Assembly (NCBI GenBank): GCA_022385755.1
Contig: MU278364.1
Span: 124,001 to 188,000 of the forward strand
DNA: 64,000 bases
Source: Trametopsis cervina
Taxonomy: Eukaryota; Basidiomycota; Agaricomycetes; Polyporales; Irpicaceae
Reading direction: 5' to 3'
The position numbers and the translations under genes are program-made. Positions 22,017 to 33,205 of this stretch are shown here, one piece after another. Numbering within the stretch: position 1 is the first letter of the stretch; the number at the start of each line of letters is the position of its first letter. The notes under the pieces were generated by a model. The model saw nothing but the letters and a program-made list of their open reading frames with translations, made no database searches and was not told the DNA's origin.

Positions 22017-24658
22017 TCATGGTACGTGCGCGTTATCCATAGTGAGTGGCATATCAACACGCATGCTCCTATCCCCGGCCACCTGAACACCGGGCTGCGG
22101 CGCGCTTCCTTGGTCGTCGTCGCCCACGTGAGATGTCGCAAGCGGCATGCCAGCTGTGTCTAGCATGGCAGTTTCGCGAGCTTGAATTTGAGCATAGACA
22201 GATGATGATTGGAGACGGCGAATTCGCCAGAGTCGAAGGAGCGAATTGTTAGGAACCGGATTTTCGGGGTGTGGATTTATCTGCAGGAGTCCTAAGATGA
22301 ACTCATCCGGGACGGGAGAGTCCTCCGGCTTGAATGTCGCGAGCCACGCCGTGTATTTTCCGTAGTTGTCCGAGTTATTGATAAGATCGTCGACGCCTTC
22401 GATGACGTAAAAACACTCATTGACAAAGTGCCTTGCAGCATCGAGATCTTCTACTTGAGTGTTCTGCACGAGCTGCAGCAGAGCGTTGAAGACACCGCGC
22501 CAGGCTGGGACCAAGTCTGAAGCCCGGACTTCATTGCGATTATTTCGTAGAGAGTAACAGAGATCGCCGCACAGCTTCAGTGCATTCTCTCCATTAATCT
22601 CGGGCGGGGGATCAGAAGCGAGCACTTCAATGGCGGTCTTGGTATTTGACAGGCCTGGCCAAGTGAGGAGGTGAGAACGAGCCTCTGTAAATAAATAAAA
22701 CATGCACCTTCTGCGTCAATTCCACCCGCGGGCACAAGGACCTCTGATGCATGAAGTTGGTAGATGAAGCACAAGATCCAAAACTTCCGCCATATTTCAC
22801 TTGATTTGACTACAACAGGTGGGATATCATCGAAGTTGCTTGTGTCGTTTGAGACGGCCACTAATTTGACAATGAGCGAGACCGTGTCGTCCCATGCCAT
22901 TGGGGGAGAACGATCATTTGTTGAGCTGGCAGCTGGAGTGGCGATATCTGACTTGAGCCGTTGTATGAGCCAAGCTACAGTGGGACCAAGTGACTCGCCA
23001 TTCAGCACATTGCTCCATAGTCTGTTCTGACTCCGCGCAAACAGGTCAGGGACATCCAGTGCAGCAAAGTACTCGTTCAAGAAATCCGTTAGTCGTGCAA
23101 CGGATGTACTAAGATCAAAGTCGGGTCGGCCGAGACGTCGGCAGAGGAGCGCGAGCAGTAATCGTAGTGCTGGGGCGGAATTTGAAGGTTGACAGAGTCT
23201 GGCAAGCATCTTACAGTCACGTCGGGTACAGCGATCAAGCCAGCGCGGAAGAGTAGTTGGAGGGTGGAAGCGCGAGACAGAGAGACGAAGGAAGAAAGCC
23301 CAGCGTTCTGGCTCTTTGCCATGATGAACAGCAGACTCAAGAAAGGGTAAGTAGTCCGATTCGCGCTGAGGCAAGGGTTGGCAGGATTCGACGTAGTCCA
23401 GAATGTTGTGGACTGCGGTCAGTGCTCGAGGCGTCACGTCCTCCAACTTGACGAAGTTCGGCGGACCCGAGAACATGTCCTGTGATGGGAGTCGGTTGAG
23501 TATGAGCTGTTTCGCGAGTTCGACGGTGTCTTGCCACTTGATCTTGCTTTGTTGTACTGCGTGCGAGATGGCTGTGTCGGCCACCTCGTCGTTACCGTGC
23601 AAGTTGTCCGCATCAAGCAGGATCGCAAAGTCGGCAGAGTCGCTCTTAGAAGCGGCATCTTCATTGCGGGAAACAGTTGTGTCTGTGAGGCGCGTGTGCT
23701 GTCTCTCGGCCCATCCTTGAACAATGTCCACAAGACGGAGGAGCAGAGCGGGCGAAGGCTGCCACCGTACAGCAACCAAAAGCTTCATGAGGCCGGTCCA
23801 CGTGTTTCGGAGAAGGTCCCGCAAGAAAGTCGTCAAGCGGTCAAGTGCAGGTGTCTTGTACGGACACTGCGCAGAAAAAATTGGGAATATGGTTGCGGCA
23901 ATGAAGAGGATAGCCCAGCTGCATACAAGGGGTAGGGTGGTGTTTCTCACACTTAAGTGTAAATCGGCTGTAAAGTAGCACAGGCCGACAAAGAAGAGCG
24001 CGAGGGAAATTTGGAGGAGGAAGGGAAGGAGCCCAGCCATTTCCAGGACATACCATCTTTCTAGGCCTTCCCTACGAAAACGGCGCACACGCATACGCCC
24101 CTGAGGAAAGGATGTGGTGAATTTCATGTATTGTCGCAGCCACTGCTTCACGAGGATGGCAAATGACGCCGTCGCGAGGCTGATGATAAGGCTTGCCGTC
24201 CACAGGTCGTTGACGATGATGGCGTTATGCGTCGGTTCGGAAGGCGGCGGCGGGGCCACGGGCGTGGTGCTGTTGATGAATTCACCTTCCACGTGGTAAC
24301 TGGCTCCTTGAGTCGACATCTGGGTGACAACGGAGAGAGTGGTCCCTGCGGCATCGGGCTGGAGAAGGGTGTACGCAACGAGGACAAAGGCGGCCAGGAC
24401 AGCGGAGAAGAGACCAGTCTGAGAGGCAGTCGATCAGAATACACAATGAAATCACACGAACGTATATTGACTCACGAAGACTAGAAGTGTGTCGATGTCA
24501 TCTTTGTACCCCTCGATCTCCTGTTTGTCAAATTCTTCTACGCCACTTTGAAGACCAGGCCAGCCTAGGATTGGTTGGGGCCTGGTAACCACGTGCATGG
24601 GATTAGACGCAGTGCCCAGGGCCTCTGACGGTGGGCCGGGCGCAGGCTGATCTGCCAT
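22017..24658 (-). CDS. DUF6535 membrane protein
   Basis: Large basidiomycete family of unknown function. Exons 24658-24476, 24418-22708 and 22684-22017 join in frame to 853 residues. The DUF6535 domain occupies residues ~50-230: YKDDIDTLLVFTGLFSAVLA, NDLWTASLIISLATASFAIL, VKQWLRQYM, an Arg-rich RMRVRRFRREGLERW stretch, then LLPFLLQISLALFFVGLCYF and a fourth membrane segment. About 600 residues of helical, probably cytosolic sequence follow. The second intron would be only 23 nt (22685-22707, GTGCAT...TTTACAG), far below the usual ~50; without it the frame stops. Either this is an ultrashort intron or a frameshift. The start (MADQPAP) is the first ATG before the domain. Confidence 0.8.
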
Positions 24659-25048
24659 AGCGGCTGTTGAGCCGGGGCAACTTAGAAAAGGCTTATGCTG
24701 TGGAGGTGAGTATGATGTGGACGGGATATATAGCTTGCTGGGCGGAGACGCGAGCCCTGTCATGAGAGTACAACAACGAGGAAGATACATGAGTGCGTGT
24801 GCAGGATGTTGGGCGCATCTGATAGGGAAATGCGTGACTGACCTGCGTTGACAGATGCCAACTCGATCAACTGTTCACGAATTCCATATGCCATACGACA
24901 CCAATGTCAGGGTAGGTCTGTGACCGGTCTTCGGTACTAGGCTTCGAACACGAGCTTGCCGCATTGTAGGACTCTATACGAGCTCAGCAGACGCGCATGC
25001 AACTACAGAAAACCCAAGAACTCGCCTGTTGTGTCATGCTGCCCAGTG

Positions 25049-25330
25049 TGATACGTCAAACAGGTAAGCGTGCCACCAAGTCAATAGCACGACCTCACAA
25101 TCCTGTTGACAGAATGTACGTCGTAGCATAGTAGTGCCTATGATGTTTTGCATGAGCGTGTATTAGGAGATGGAGTATACAAACTACAGCGCATTTGAGA
25201 TTGTTGTAGCTGGCGGGTCCTGCACCTTCTACTGGCGAGGAACGGAGGAGGGTGAGGGCAAGATGATGTTTTCGTCTTGTGAGCGAGCAATAGTGTGAGG
25301 AGCCTGAGCCCGAGACGCCTTCAAGTTTCG
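25049..25330 (+). repeat. Direct repeat, unit B
   Basis: Copy of 20243-20500 in direct orientation. The base before it (GCCCAGTGTGATACG) corresponds to the stop-codon context of relative 3 (GCCTAGTGTGATATG), but no coding frame precedes it. It is a remnant of a duplicated gene. Confidence 0.7.
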
Positions 25331-25695
25331 TGCCCTAAAGATCATTTATGTGACGTCTGTGTTTCCACACATGCCTGGCACGAGGTGACTCAGCGCTTGA
25401 TTCAGTGTCGTCAGAGCGCCCAGCGCCTCTGATTATCAGGGTACTGTATGTTGAAATCCTCGAGACGCTAGCATATCGTGCCGCCTGCTCTCCCGCCCTC
25501 AATATTGCGTGGCATCCGTCTAAATTCTTCCATGCAATTCGTAACGAACCATTTCGCCATTGAATACTCTAAGCGCTCCCGCGGGCTCATGTGAGCTTCT
25601 ACGCAATATTAAACCTTGCCATAGCGAACTCGGCACAATTGTGCGGTAACTCCCATCCGACGCCGATGGAACCTGGGATTCTTCCTTCGCTCTGC

Positions 25696-25701
25696 TATAA
25701 A
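25696..25701 (+). promoter_or_regulatory. TATA box of relative 4
   Basis: TATAAA about 125 bases 5' of the chosen start, at the same spacing as the TATA box of copy 1, which supports the start choice and a shared promoter design. Confidence 0.55.
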
Positions 25702-25825
25702 GCCTTTCAATTCGGGAAAGTTTTCCACAGCAAACCGCAGCGTCTGCACAATTTCACCGCACACCTTCGAGGTACCCCACCTGTGGTCGGATATTCCAGA
25801 CACTAACATGAACTCCAATCTGCAG

Positions 25826-26131
25826 ATGACTACTCTGAACGGCTCTATCGCAAGCGTAAACTCCAAGATCACAGCTACGTTTCTCCTGAACGACATACCC
25901 ATCACATACACTGGCACAGTTGGGGTGTCAATCCCTGACTTTCAGGCCGTTGCCCAGCTCACATACACGGCGGATGTGCAAATCACCGGGACTCAGTCAT
26001 ACAATGGCGTGCTGGGGGCAAACACTGTAAAACTCACTACCGGTAACAACGTGGTCATCAACGGTCCGCTCACCCCACCCATTATCCCTGCTATAACTAT
26101 TGTGGGCAATGGCAGTTGGAGTAAGGGTTGA
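25826..26131 (+). CDS. Small beta-rich protein, relative 4
   Basis: 101 residues from the ATG at 25826, the same length as copy 1. The two align throughout: SIASVNSKITATFLLNDIPI, TGTVGVSIPDFQAVAQLTY, QITGTQSYNGVLGANTV and INGPLTPPIIPA, with a W-S-K-G end. An ATG 18 bases upstream is in frame but lies just before CTGCAG|ATG, the position where copy 1 has a leader-intron acceptor, so the later start is preferred. The gene is intact and adjacent to the right arm. Confidence 0.75.
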   Translation: MTTLNGSIASVNSKITATFLLNDIPITYTGTVGVSIPDFQAVAQLTYTADVQITGTQSYNGVLGANTVKLTTGNNVVINGPLTPPIIPAITIVGNGSWSKG

Positions 26132-26603
26132 AAGACGTCAGTGAACTCTTAGTACATTGCATATGGACATGTTTACTGACGAGTACCGTACTCACCTCTA
26201 GCCACACATGCGGATCATCCATGTACTCTAGAGAGGTGTAACGTAGTACATGCTGTATCAAACATTGCGCGAGGATGCCAGCTCTTCCATGTAACAGGCT
26301 CACTGTGATATTCTCTGCCGGACAAAGATATGAGGAGCGGGTCGCAAGTTGATTAGTGACAACTTCGCAGACTAAAATTCTACGGCTAACATCAGGGACC
26401 GGTGGGAGATGTTATGTGAACTATCAGCGGTTCTGGTGCCGTGGTGACCAGAACGATACACTGGCCGCGCCTGGACATTCTGTATTTTCTGATACATGGG
26501 AATCGAATAGGAAGCGATGCAACTTGGGACAGATGCTTGCCTGACGCTTGATCTTCGCGCTCGTGAAAGGGACTTGGACTTGGAAGAGCGGAAGAGTGGA
26601 AGG
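26132..26603. other. Flank between relative 4 and the right arm
   Basis: No gene. The segment 26480-26590 resembles 17960-18130 in direct orientation (both contain GCCTGACGCTTG or CCCTGACGCTTG followed by a CG-rich run), although the arms themselves are inverted. Confidence 0.5.
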
Positions 26604-27683
26604 GTGGAAGACAGTGCTACTGTAAGTTTGCGGTTGTATATTCAGATCAGTAAGTCGCATCCTGATGCATGCATACAATGCCACCATTAACGTTTGGCCA
26701 ATACAATCGAAGCATTGCGTACAGGTGTACAGGAACTCACAGGAACTACCCCCGTTGACCCTATCATCTATCATGCGGTGTAGCCCGCCGTGATGTGTGA
26801 GTCAATGAGTAATAGAAGCGTTCCTAATGCAGGTGAGCACTTAACAACAGGCTAGAGGACGTAATTGCTGAGCAAATGTCGAACGTGGGTGGACTGGGTC
26901 TGCGTGTACGTGGGACCAAGTGGTCACGGTATTTCCATCTCCAGACGTACAGGGTCCACGGCACATTTATGTGCACGAATCGTATGGAACGGTGAGGGCC
27001 TAGTATCTGCAATAGAGCTCATTGACAGGTGCTCAGGGTGTTGCAGGTGCTAAGGGCGAGCCGCAGGTCCCCAGGAGGTCAGGAGACATGTGCAGCCTCT
27101 CAATAAACGCTTCAACACGAATGACCGTGGCTCCTGTGGGTTGTATTCTCTACCCCCTATTCACCTCTGCCGCTGGTTTGCATGACTCAAGCTTTCCAGC
27201 CTTCCGACCGGAGCGAAGCCGAACACTACTAGATTCCTAATATTGCATACATCTTGCCTCCATTCGAGCGGCACATAATGTCAGTAAATTACTCCCTATT
27301 TGACTCTCTGTACATTCATTCATGTGAACATGGTTCCAGAACTCAGTTTTACACTCCAGTGTACACGATGCAAGACGTGCCCCGAATCTGTCAAACTATG
27401 AGGCTTAGCCCATCATAGATCAGGACAGAACAACCTTCAACAGCATGACGAGCATGGTACCTGATTCTGAAGTAGGCATAGAGGTGTGGTGTGGCACGGA
27501 GGCACACAGGACTTCTGATGGCATTCTATTTGCAACGAGGTCCATGCATACGCTATGGCTGGCTGTTGCACTTACGAATCTTCTCACAGACGCGGTGTAG
27601 CCTTGCAGGGGTTTTCCTGGGTTTTTGCGGGGTGCAAACCTGTGACCCCACCACAAGTAATTCCGTAGTCTGGAGGGGTTGTG

Positions 27684-27690
27684 TATAAAA
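27684..27690 (+). promoter_or_regulatory. TATA box of beta-rich protein copy 1'
   Basis: TATAAAA, the mirror of the element at 16872-16878. About 124 bases upstream of the ATG; the leader intron GTGAGT...AACAG lies between them. Confidence 0.6.
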
Positions 27691-27813
27691 GCGAGCAGCC
27701 CTCTGCTGGTACACTTCAGCATCTCTCCAACGTGCTACTACAAACACATCCATCCACTGTGAGTCTCTCTATGTCGCTGCTGCCGTATCTGTGCTCATTT
27801 ATCTGTCTAACAG

Positions 27814-28119
27814 ATGACCACTGCTCAAGGCTCAGTTGCTAGTGTGAACTCCAAGTTCACCGCGACGTTCATCATCGATGAGATCCCGTTCACATACTCG
27901 ACCACTGTGGCCATTTCTGTCCAGAACTTCCAAGCTGTTGCAACTCTCACCTTCACCACCAAGGACCAGCTGACGGGCACTCGGACGTACAATGGTCAGC
28001 TTGGCCAAAACGCACTTACTCTCAACCTCGCCAACGGTCCGAAGATCAGTGGACCGCTGGTGCCGCCCATCATTCCTGCCTCTAACATCAACGGTACTGG
28101 AGCCTGGACCCAAGGTTGA
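27814..28119 (+). CDS. Small beta-rich protein, copy 1' (right arm)
   Basis: The protein is identical to that at 16443-16748, and promoter, leader intron and 3' flank are identical too. Both copies should be expressed if the repeat is real, doubling dosage. See the left-arm entry for the description of the protein. Confidence 0.75.
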   Translation: MTTAQGSVASVNSKFTATFIIDEIPFTYSTTVAISVQNFQAVATLTFTTKDQLTGTRTYNGQLGQNALTLNLANGPKISGPLVPPIIPASNINGTGAWTQG

Positions 28120-29122
28120 GTAAGGTGAGCATGGATTCTTGGTTTTGTCAAACACAGTTTTGAGTTTCTCACTATGTTTATGCTGTTATCAGCAGCGGGT
28201 GGAATACTGAAGCTGCCATCATAATACAAGATCTGTATCCTCTATGCGCTTGCGATCGTCGTTGTTTGTTTGTCTGTTTGTTTGTAAAACCATCATGAAT
28301 CATATATGTCTTCTGTCGCATACATTGCTGTTCACAGTGAACTACGTAACGGTTCCAGATTCAAGCAAAGCCAGAGGCATTGTCCGTTCAGAGATATTTC
28401 AATATGAAGGTATTAAATGCTTCAAATGCGCAGTGAGCTTCGTAGCACAAGTCGGGCCAATTGCCGGCATAGAAGACTTATTGGGTTCAGTCACGCATAT
28501 TCCGTGTAATTAATCCTATCCGTTCATAACTATCTCGACGCCTGTCTTTTCGCCTATCGTCGTCATCTTGTCGCGTTGAACTTGCCGTATCTGGCCTGAC
28601 TCTCTGTCGTGGCTAGTTGCGGGTCCGTCCTCCTCTACAGCTGCTTCGTGGACTCGGGGTGCCCGCGGAGAACTCTCCTCTCGCAGAGCGGCTCTTGACT
28701 ATATCTCTCGCGATCTCTGGTATAACGCGAGGACACGGATGAGTCTTGCGGTATATAGCTGTCCGCTGCAATATAAAAGTGAGCTACCTAGTCTGATGGG
28801 TGTCTGGAAGGATGCGGTGGTGTTCGATGGGCTAATTTAAATCATACAAGTCAATATTCATTACTAGAGCTATTGGTACATTGAGATATGCTGCTGATTG
28901 AAGATATGATCGATAACTGGTACAATGCTGAGTGAAGACAGTCGACGACGCGCTAGGCTTTGATGGGCAACAAAAGGCATACGGAAAAGCAAACAAGAGA
29001 GATGAGGTGGCCAGGAAGAAAAGCAGGTTTGCCCTCAGATGTCGTGACGTCGAATTATGTTGAAATGTACGGCCAGGGGGACATATCAGCCGACCTCCTC
29101 ACCGGGCCAATTAGTCCGTCAA
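28120..29122. other. CRM1-copy 3' flank inside the right arm
   Basis: Mirror of 15440-16442. No gene. It includes the (TTTG)n microsatellite near 28261-28285. Confidence 0.5.
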
Positions 29123-30273
29123 TCAAATGTCCTCATCCTTGTCCTCTAGCTGCGAGGGTTTGAGCATACCAGGAATACGCATCGCGGCTTCTCGCTCCTC
29201 AAGGGCTTTCCTTTGCGCCTCGGCCTCCTTTTCTTCCAGGAACAGGTCGGCGTTGTCTCCTGAAAACTCTTTGAGTTGCACCAGGAAATCACGGAGGGCG
29301 GCCTTGAATCTGTTGATATCGCTATGGAACTCGTGCAGACTGATGACAAATGCCTGTATTTGCGCACTAACAGAAACGTCAAAATGGTCCTATATAGCAC
29401 TGGGGAAACGTATAACGTACTTGTGGACATGCGGGAAGGCCGACTTGAGAAGGTTGGCAGTGTACTCCCGCAAGAATATAGAGTTCGAGATATTCGGATC
29501 CGGTACAGTTGCCGGGTCGAACAACGGAACAGCAATCTGGTTTTGTTCAACAAGTTGGAACATTCGGGCCAGGAGCATGCTCTGAAGCTTGAAACCACTC
29601 TTGTGATCTGTGTCCGTGAGAACATACAGTATATCCTGCATAATGTTGAGGAAGTACTGCTGGAAGAACGCATTCGAGACTTCTGGTTCGGCACCGGCAA
29701 AGTTGTTGACAACCTCCAAACACACTACGAGGAACATGTCAGTAGCGTCATGAAGACGAGCTTGTGACAATCAGCTCACAGTTGAGGCCGGTCTCTGCGA
29801 TATCCCGCATTGTGTGCTTGATCGCCCATATAATACTGTCCATGAAAAGTTTGAATTGAGGCGGTGGGATTGTCAGGAGAGCTGCGACGACCAGGTCAGC
29901 ACATGACGATGAAGAAAAAGGAACGAGTTGCTAACCAGGGAAGCAGTTATAGTTGATGGCCCGCAGCAGCTTGAAGAAGCCCACTCGGTGCTCCGGGAAC
30001 TCTGAAAAGTCCTGGTTGATCATATTCAAGGTCGGCTCAAATACTGCATCGAGTATCGCAGGGACTTGAGGGGTCAAGATCGGCTGCGAAGGCGGGAGTA
30101 AAGCGCTGTTTAGTAGGACCAACTGAGACAGGCTTACCCCGAGCTTCCCAATGATAGTAGCCATAACGTTGAGCACTTCAGCATCTCGCGCTGCTGGTAC
30201 ATTACGGTTGTAGTCGCCAAGGATCGCGTCGAGCAATGGTGGCATGAAATTAGCATTGACAGTCTCAAGATCC
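29123..30273 (-). pseudogene. Truncated CRM1 copy (exons 13 part to 17)
   Basis: It contains the last third of CRM1, starting at [15 protein letters not shown] in exon 13 and ending at the natural stop (29125-29123), with identical introns. It lacks the RanGTP-binding N-terminus and the cargo groove, so it cannot be a functional exportin. It is placed in sense directly downstream of the glycosyltransferase fragment, but out of frame with it. Confidence 0.9.
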
Positions 30274-31681
30274 CGTTAGCAGCCCACGGCCTCCACCGTT
30301 TCCCGCTCGCCTGATGCACCTCCTTGATCGCTAACATGAGCGCCCTCTCCTCCATGTCCTCCCACTCGACCGCCTTCTCGCTATCCTCCTCAGGCTGGTG
30401 AGGCACCTCGTTGATTCCCTGGTCTTCTCCATCATGGCCTTGGTACTACATCCCAGAGCGCGCGTCCTCCCTGCGCCTGTGGTTCTGGCTCGAGTTCTCG
30501 CGCGACGGACGGACTTTCTCCTGCAACTGCAGCATTGCGAGGTGTTTCTCGGCTTTGAGGGAGAGGGCAAGGGCGTAGTTCATGTTGGACACTTTCTTGA
30601 ATCGACCAGCATGCTTGAACCCGTCGGCGGCGTTGTCGTGTTTGGGACGGGCGACCCAGCCGATACCGTGGTTGGCGTAGTAGGCGATGCGGGCGTCGCG
30701 CTCCTCGCGGAAGATGACAAGGAGACCATCATCGTTGATGAAGATCTTGGAGGTACCACCCTGGCGATGTTAGGTCTCCATGGCCGTCTTTATGGATTCG
30801 ATAGACGGCGCCCTGGATGCATAGGTCAGCGCACGAACACACGTGACGTATGTAACGAAGAACTCACAAGACGTTATGCAGACTCTCCTTGTACACCGGC
30901 ATCTGGATGCAGACAGAAGAGCTATGCACATTGCAACACCATGAGTTGGACGCTGGAGATGAACGATGAAAAAAAACACGACGTACGAGCGAGACGGCAA
31001 AGAGCAGCGGCACAGTGACCAGCAGGATGAACCGCATGAAGCTGCCGTCCAGCTGCCACTCAACCAAGAGCGAGTTGATACCATTCCCAAGGAAGACTGT
31101 CCAGAAGCAAACCCACCTTAATCCCCGCACTCCAAACCAAACTCAAGAAACGACAGTGTACGTACATATGCTCAAGCCGAACACCAGTCCATTTGTAATA
31201 GGCGCGAGCAGCATCGCCGGCCTCTTCTCTGGAACACCCGCGAGCTCCTCGTCGTCATCCACAGAAATATGACGACCGTCTTCTTCCGGCCGTACCACAT
31301 CCGCATTGTCTTCGTCCGCAGCCTGCAGCCCTGCTCGTCCCCGGGCGAGTGCGCACCAGGGCTCAGGTCGTTTCCGCCGAGCTTCTCGAGGACGGACTCG
31401 CTGCGCAGATCTTCGAGGAACATGCTGTGCACACCGCGGGGTGGCTGGCGCCGGGGGGGGGGGGCAAGAGCGAGCCGCGCGCGTGTGCGAACGTGGATGT
31501 TGAGTTCGATGTCGACAGCCGCGCGTTCAGGTTCGTCATGGACCCATGTCCAGATTGTGAGCCTGAGATGAGAAGAATAAGTTGGGGGAATCGTGCCGAG
31601 GGCAAAGAGAGAGACATACCGCTCGCGCTTGCGGGGTGGCTGCTCGCCCTCGCGGCATGCACAGCATGCGGGCGGGATCAC
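30274..31681 (-). pseudogene. Family-2 glycosyltransferase gene, truncated by the repeat
   Basis: N-terminal part of a large fungal GT2-like membrane enzyme of a chitin/polysaccharide-synthase type. Exons read, in order: TIWTWVHDEPERAAVDIELN, VHSMFLEDLRSESVLEKLGG, an acidic stretch, a membrane pair around EWQLDGSFMRFILLVTVPLL, then CIQMPVYKESLHNVL. After that come APSIESIKTAMET, GGTSKIFINDDGLL, ARIAYYANHGIGWVARPKHD, FKKVSNMNYALALSLKAEKH and finally VHQASGKRWRPWAANG, where the right repeat arm begins. In this family the Asp-x-Asp catalytic strand follows shortly after, and it is absent. Frame-keeping splice sites are only partly resolved; the 5' end is uncertain. It would make at most a catalytically dead fragment. 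Confidence 0.75.
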
Positions 31682-33205
31682 CAGAGCAGCTTAATGAGAC
31701 GCTCCTCGAAGTGACGGCAGCATTGCGTATAAGCTCGAGTCATACAACAACGGCACCGTGCTCGCAACCAGTCAGGATCTGAGGGCGCAACATATGTCGA
31801 TCGCGGGCAGGTGATCTGTACAGTGTTTGCAGGGCTTGGTGCTGCGGCATGTAGAGTCTACCAGCCCCTTGTGAACTTGCATGTGCTGCAGCATGCATAA
31901 TCAGTATGTGTGGGAACAGAAGCTGAAGAGTACTTACTGCATATGAAGCCGCAGATACTCCTGGGAAGGTAAAGAAGGGGTAGAAGGAGGCAAGTGGAGG
32001 TAAGCACAGCTTGGCACGGCGTTGTAGGAATCGAAACGCTATGCGTGGGTGGCCACTCTCTAGGAAAACACAAACGCAAGGGGTTAGCACACCTGAGCAT
32101 AGTGTCGAAGGGCATCCAAACATTATGCATAGGTGGCTTCATTTGGTTAAATGGTGTGCCTGGGTGATATTGACATTGAGGTGGAAACGTGCACTGAGAC
32201 ACCCCTGCATCTGTGCCTTCCTAGGGCCATGGTTTTGACCCCCGGTGGGCATCCAAGATGCAAGTGTGTTCGTGACGTGGAGAAGAGTGGCGAGCGATGA
32301 TAGGGAGACGACGAGGGCTGAGTGCCCAACAGGCGGGCAATCATGTGACTTCGGGGACCTCCAGGCGCCGGATCGTGATCTCCAGATGTCACCGCCAATA
32401 TCAAGCGCTACCTGAGAGCGTCGAGTGCTATGTCGCGCTATCCGGGGCTAGACATTCGCCGCCTCACCATGTAGAAAGTCAGCGCTCTCCTAGCAGAAGG
32501 GCCCTTCCAGATGCAGAGACGATTGGTTGCGGGGCAGGCAGGCCTCTCCGTTATTGAGTTCTGTTTCGCACCTTCCCACGGACGTCAAATTGTTATACAA
32601 CACTTCCTCTCGCTCACATCTAGCTAGTCAGCCTTTGCTTGTTCATCACAACCATTACTTCATTGTATCGGCGATGCTACACAGGGTAGACTAGGGTAAG
32701 CTAATGTCGCGAGATCTGTGGGCGTCTTCGATGCAACAAGCGACCAAGTGGGCCAAACGTTAATCGCGAGTACGTATGCCAGGAACATGTATGAGTCTGC
32801 ATCTGCACAGGGTGTTGTAGGAGATCGATACTGTACGTGCTACTTCATTCGCGCCATATACTCCCTCACCGTAAATCCAACCTTACGCACAGTACAACTC
32901 ACCCTTAACGTAACACTAGTATGGACACATGGGATGAACTCTGCTTGCTATTAGTCTCCGCAGCTGACCACAAAGGGGCTGGATGACAGTCGATCCTGCA
33001 CCTGTAGCTTGCTATGTGGTGTGTCCCACAGGCGGTCCCAACTTACTGCTGACGCGAGATCAGATAGAAGAAATCGCAACAAAGCTCGCTTCGGAAATTA
33101 AAAGGAGACCTGGAAATAGGGAAGGTTGTGAGGAACGCCCTTGCGACGTTATCCTCCCCGAACGAAACACAGCTAGGGTTCCGTCACGGCTGGTTACCTT
33201 AAGGT
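31682..33205. other. Gap with no firm gene
   Basis: It contains the 5' flank of the glycosyltransferase. At 32740-32775 a short stretch (GGCCAAACGTTAATCGCG) resembles 26695-26715 in the right arm. A plus-strand open frame at 32983-33246 might be an upstream exon of the next gene, but no join was found. Confidence 0.35.

Larger units (their letters stand above)
24659..25825. other. Gap with remnant gene unit
   Basis: It contains unit B of the direct repeat (25049-25330), the 3' flank of a lost family member, since no coding part precedes it. TATAAA at 25696-25701 probably belongs to relative 4 downstream. Confidence 0.5.
26604..30273 (-). repeat. Right arm of the 3,670-bp inverted repeat
   Basis: Reverse complement of 14289-17958 with no indel. 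It carries the copy of the beta-rich gene and CRM1 exons 13 (part)-17. Its outer border joins directly to a glycosyltransferase exon at 30274. Confidence 0.95.

Noticed and set aside
30398..31018. 206-residue plus-strand open frame
   Set aside because: It is antisense to recognisable glycosyltransferase exons on the minus strand.
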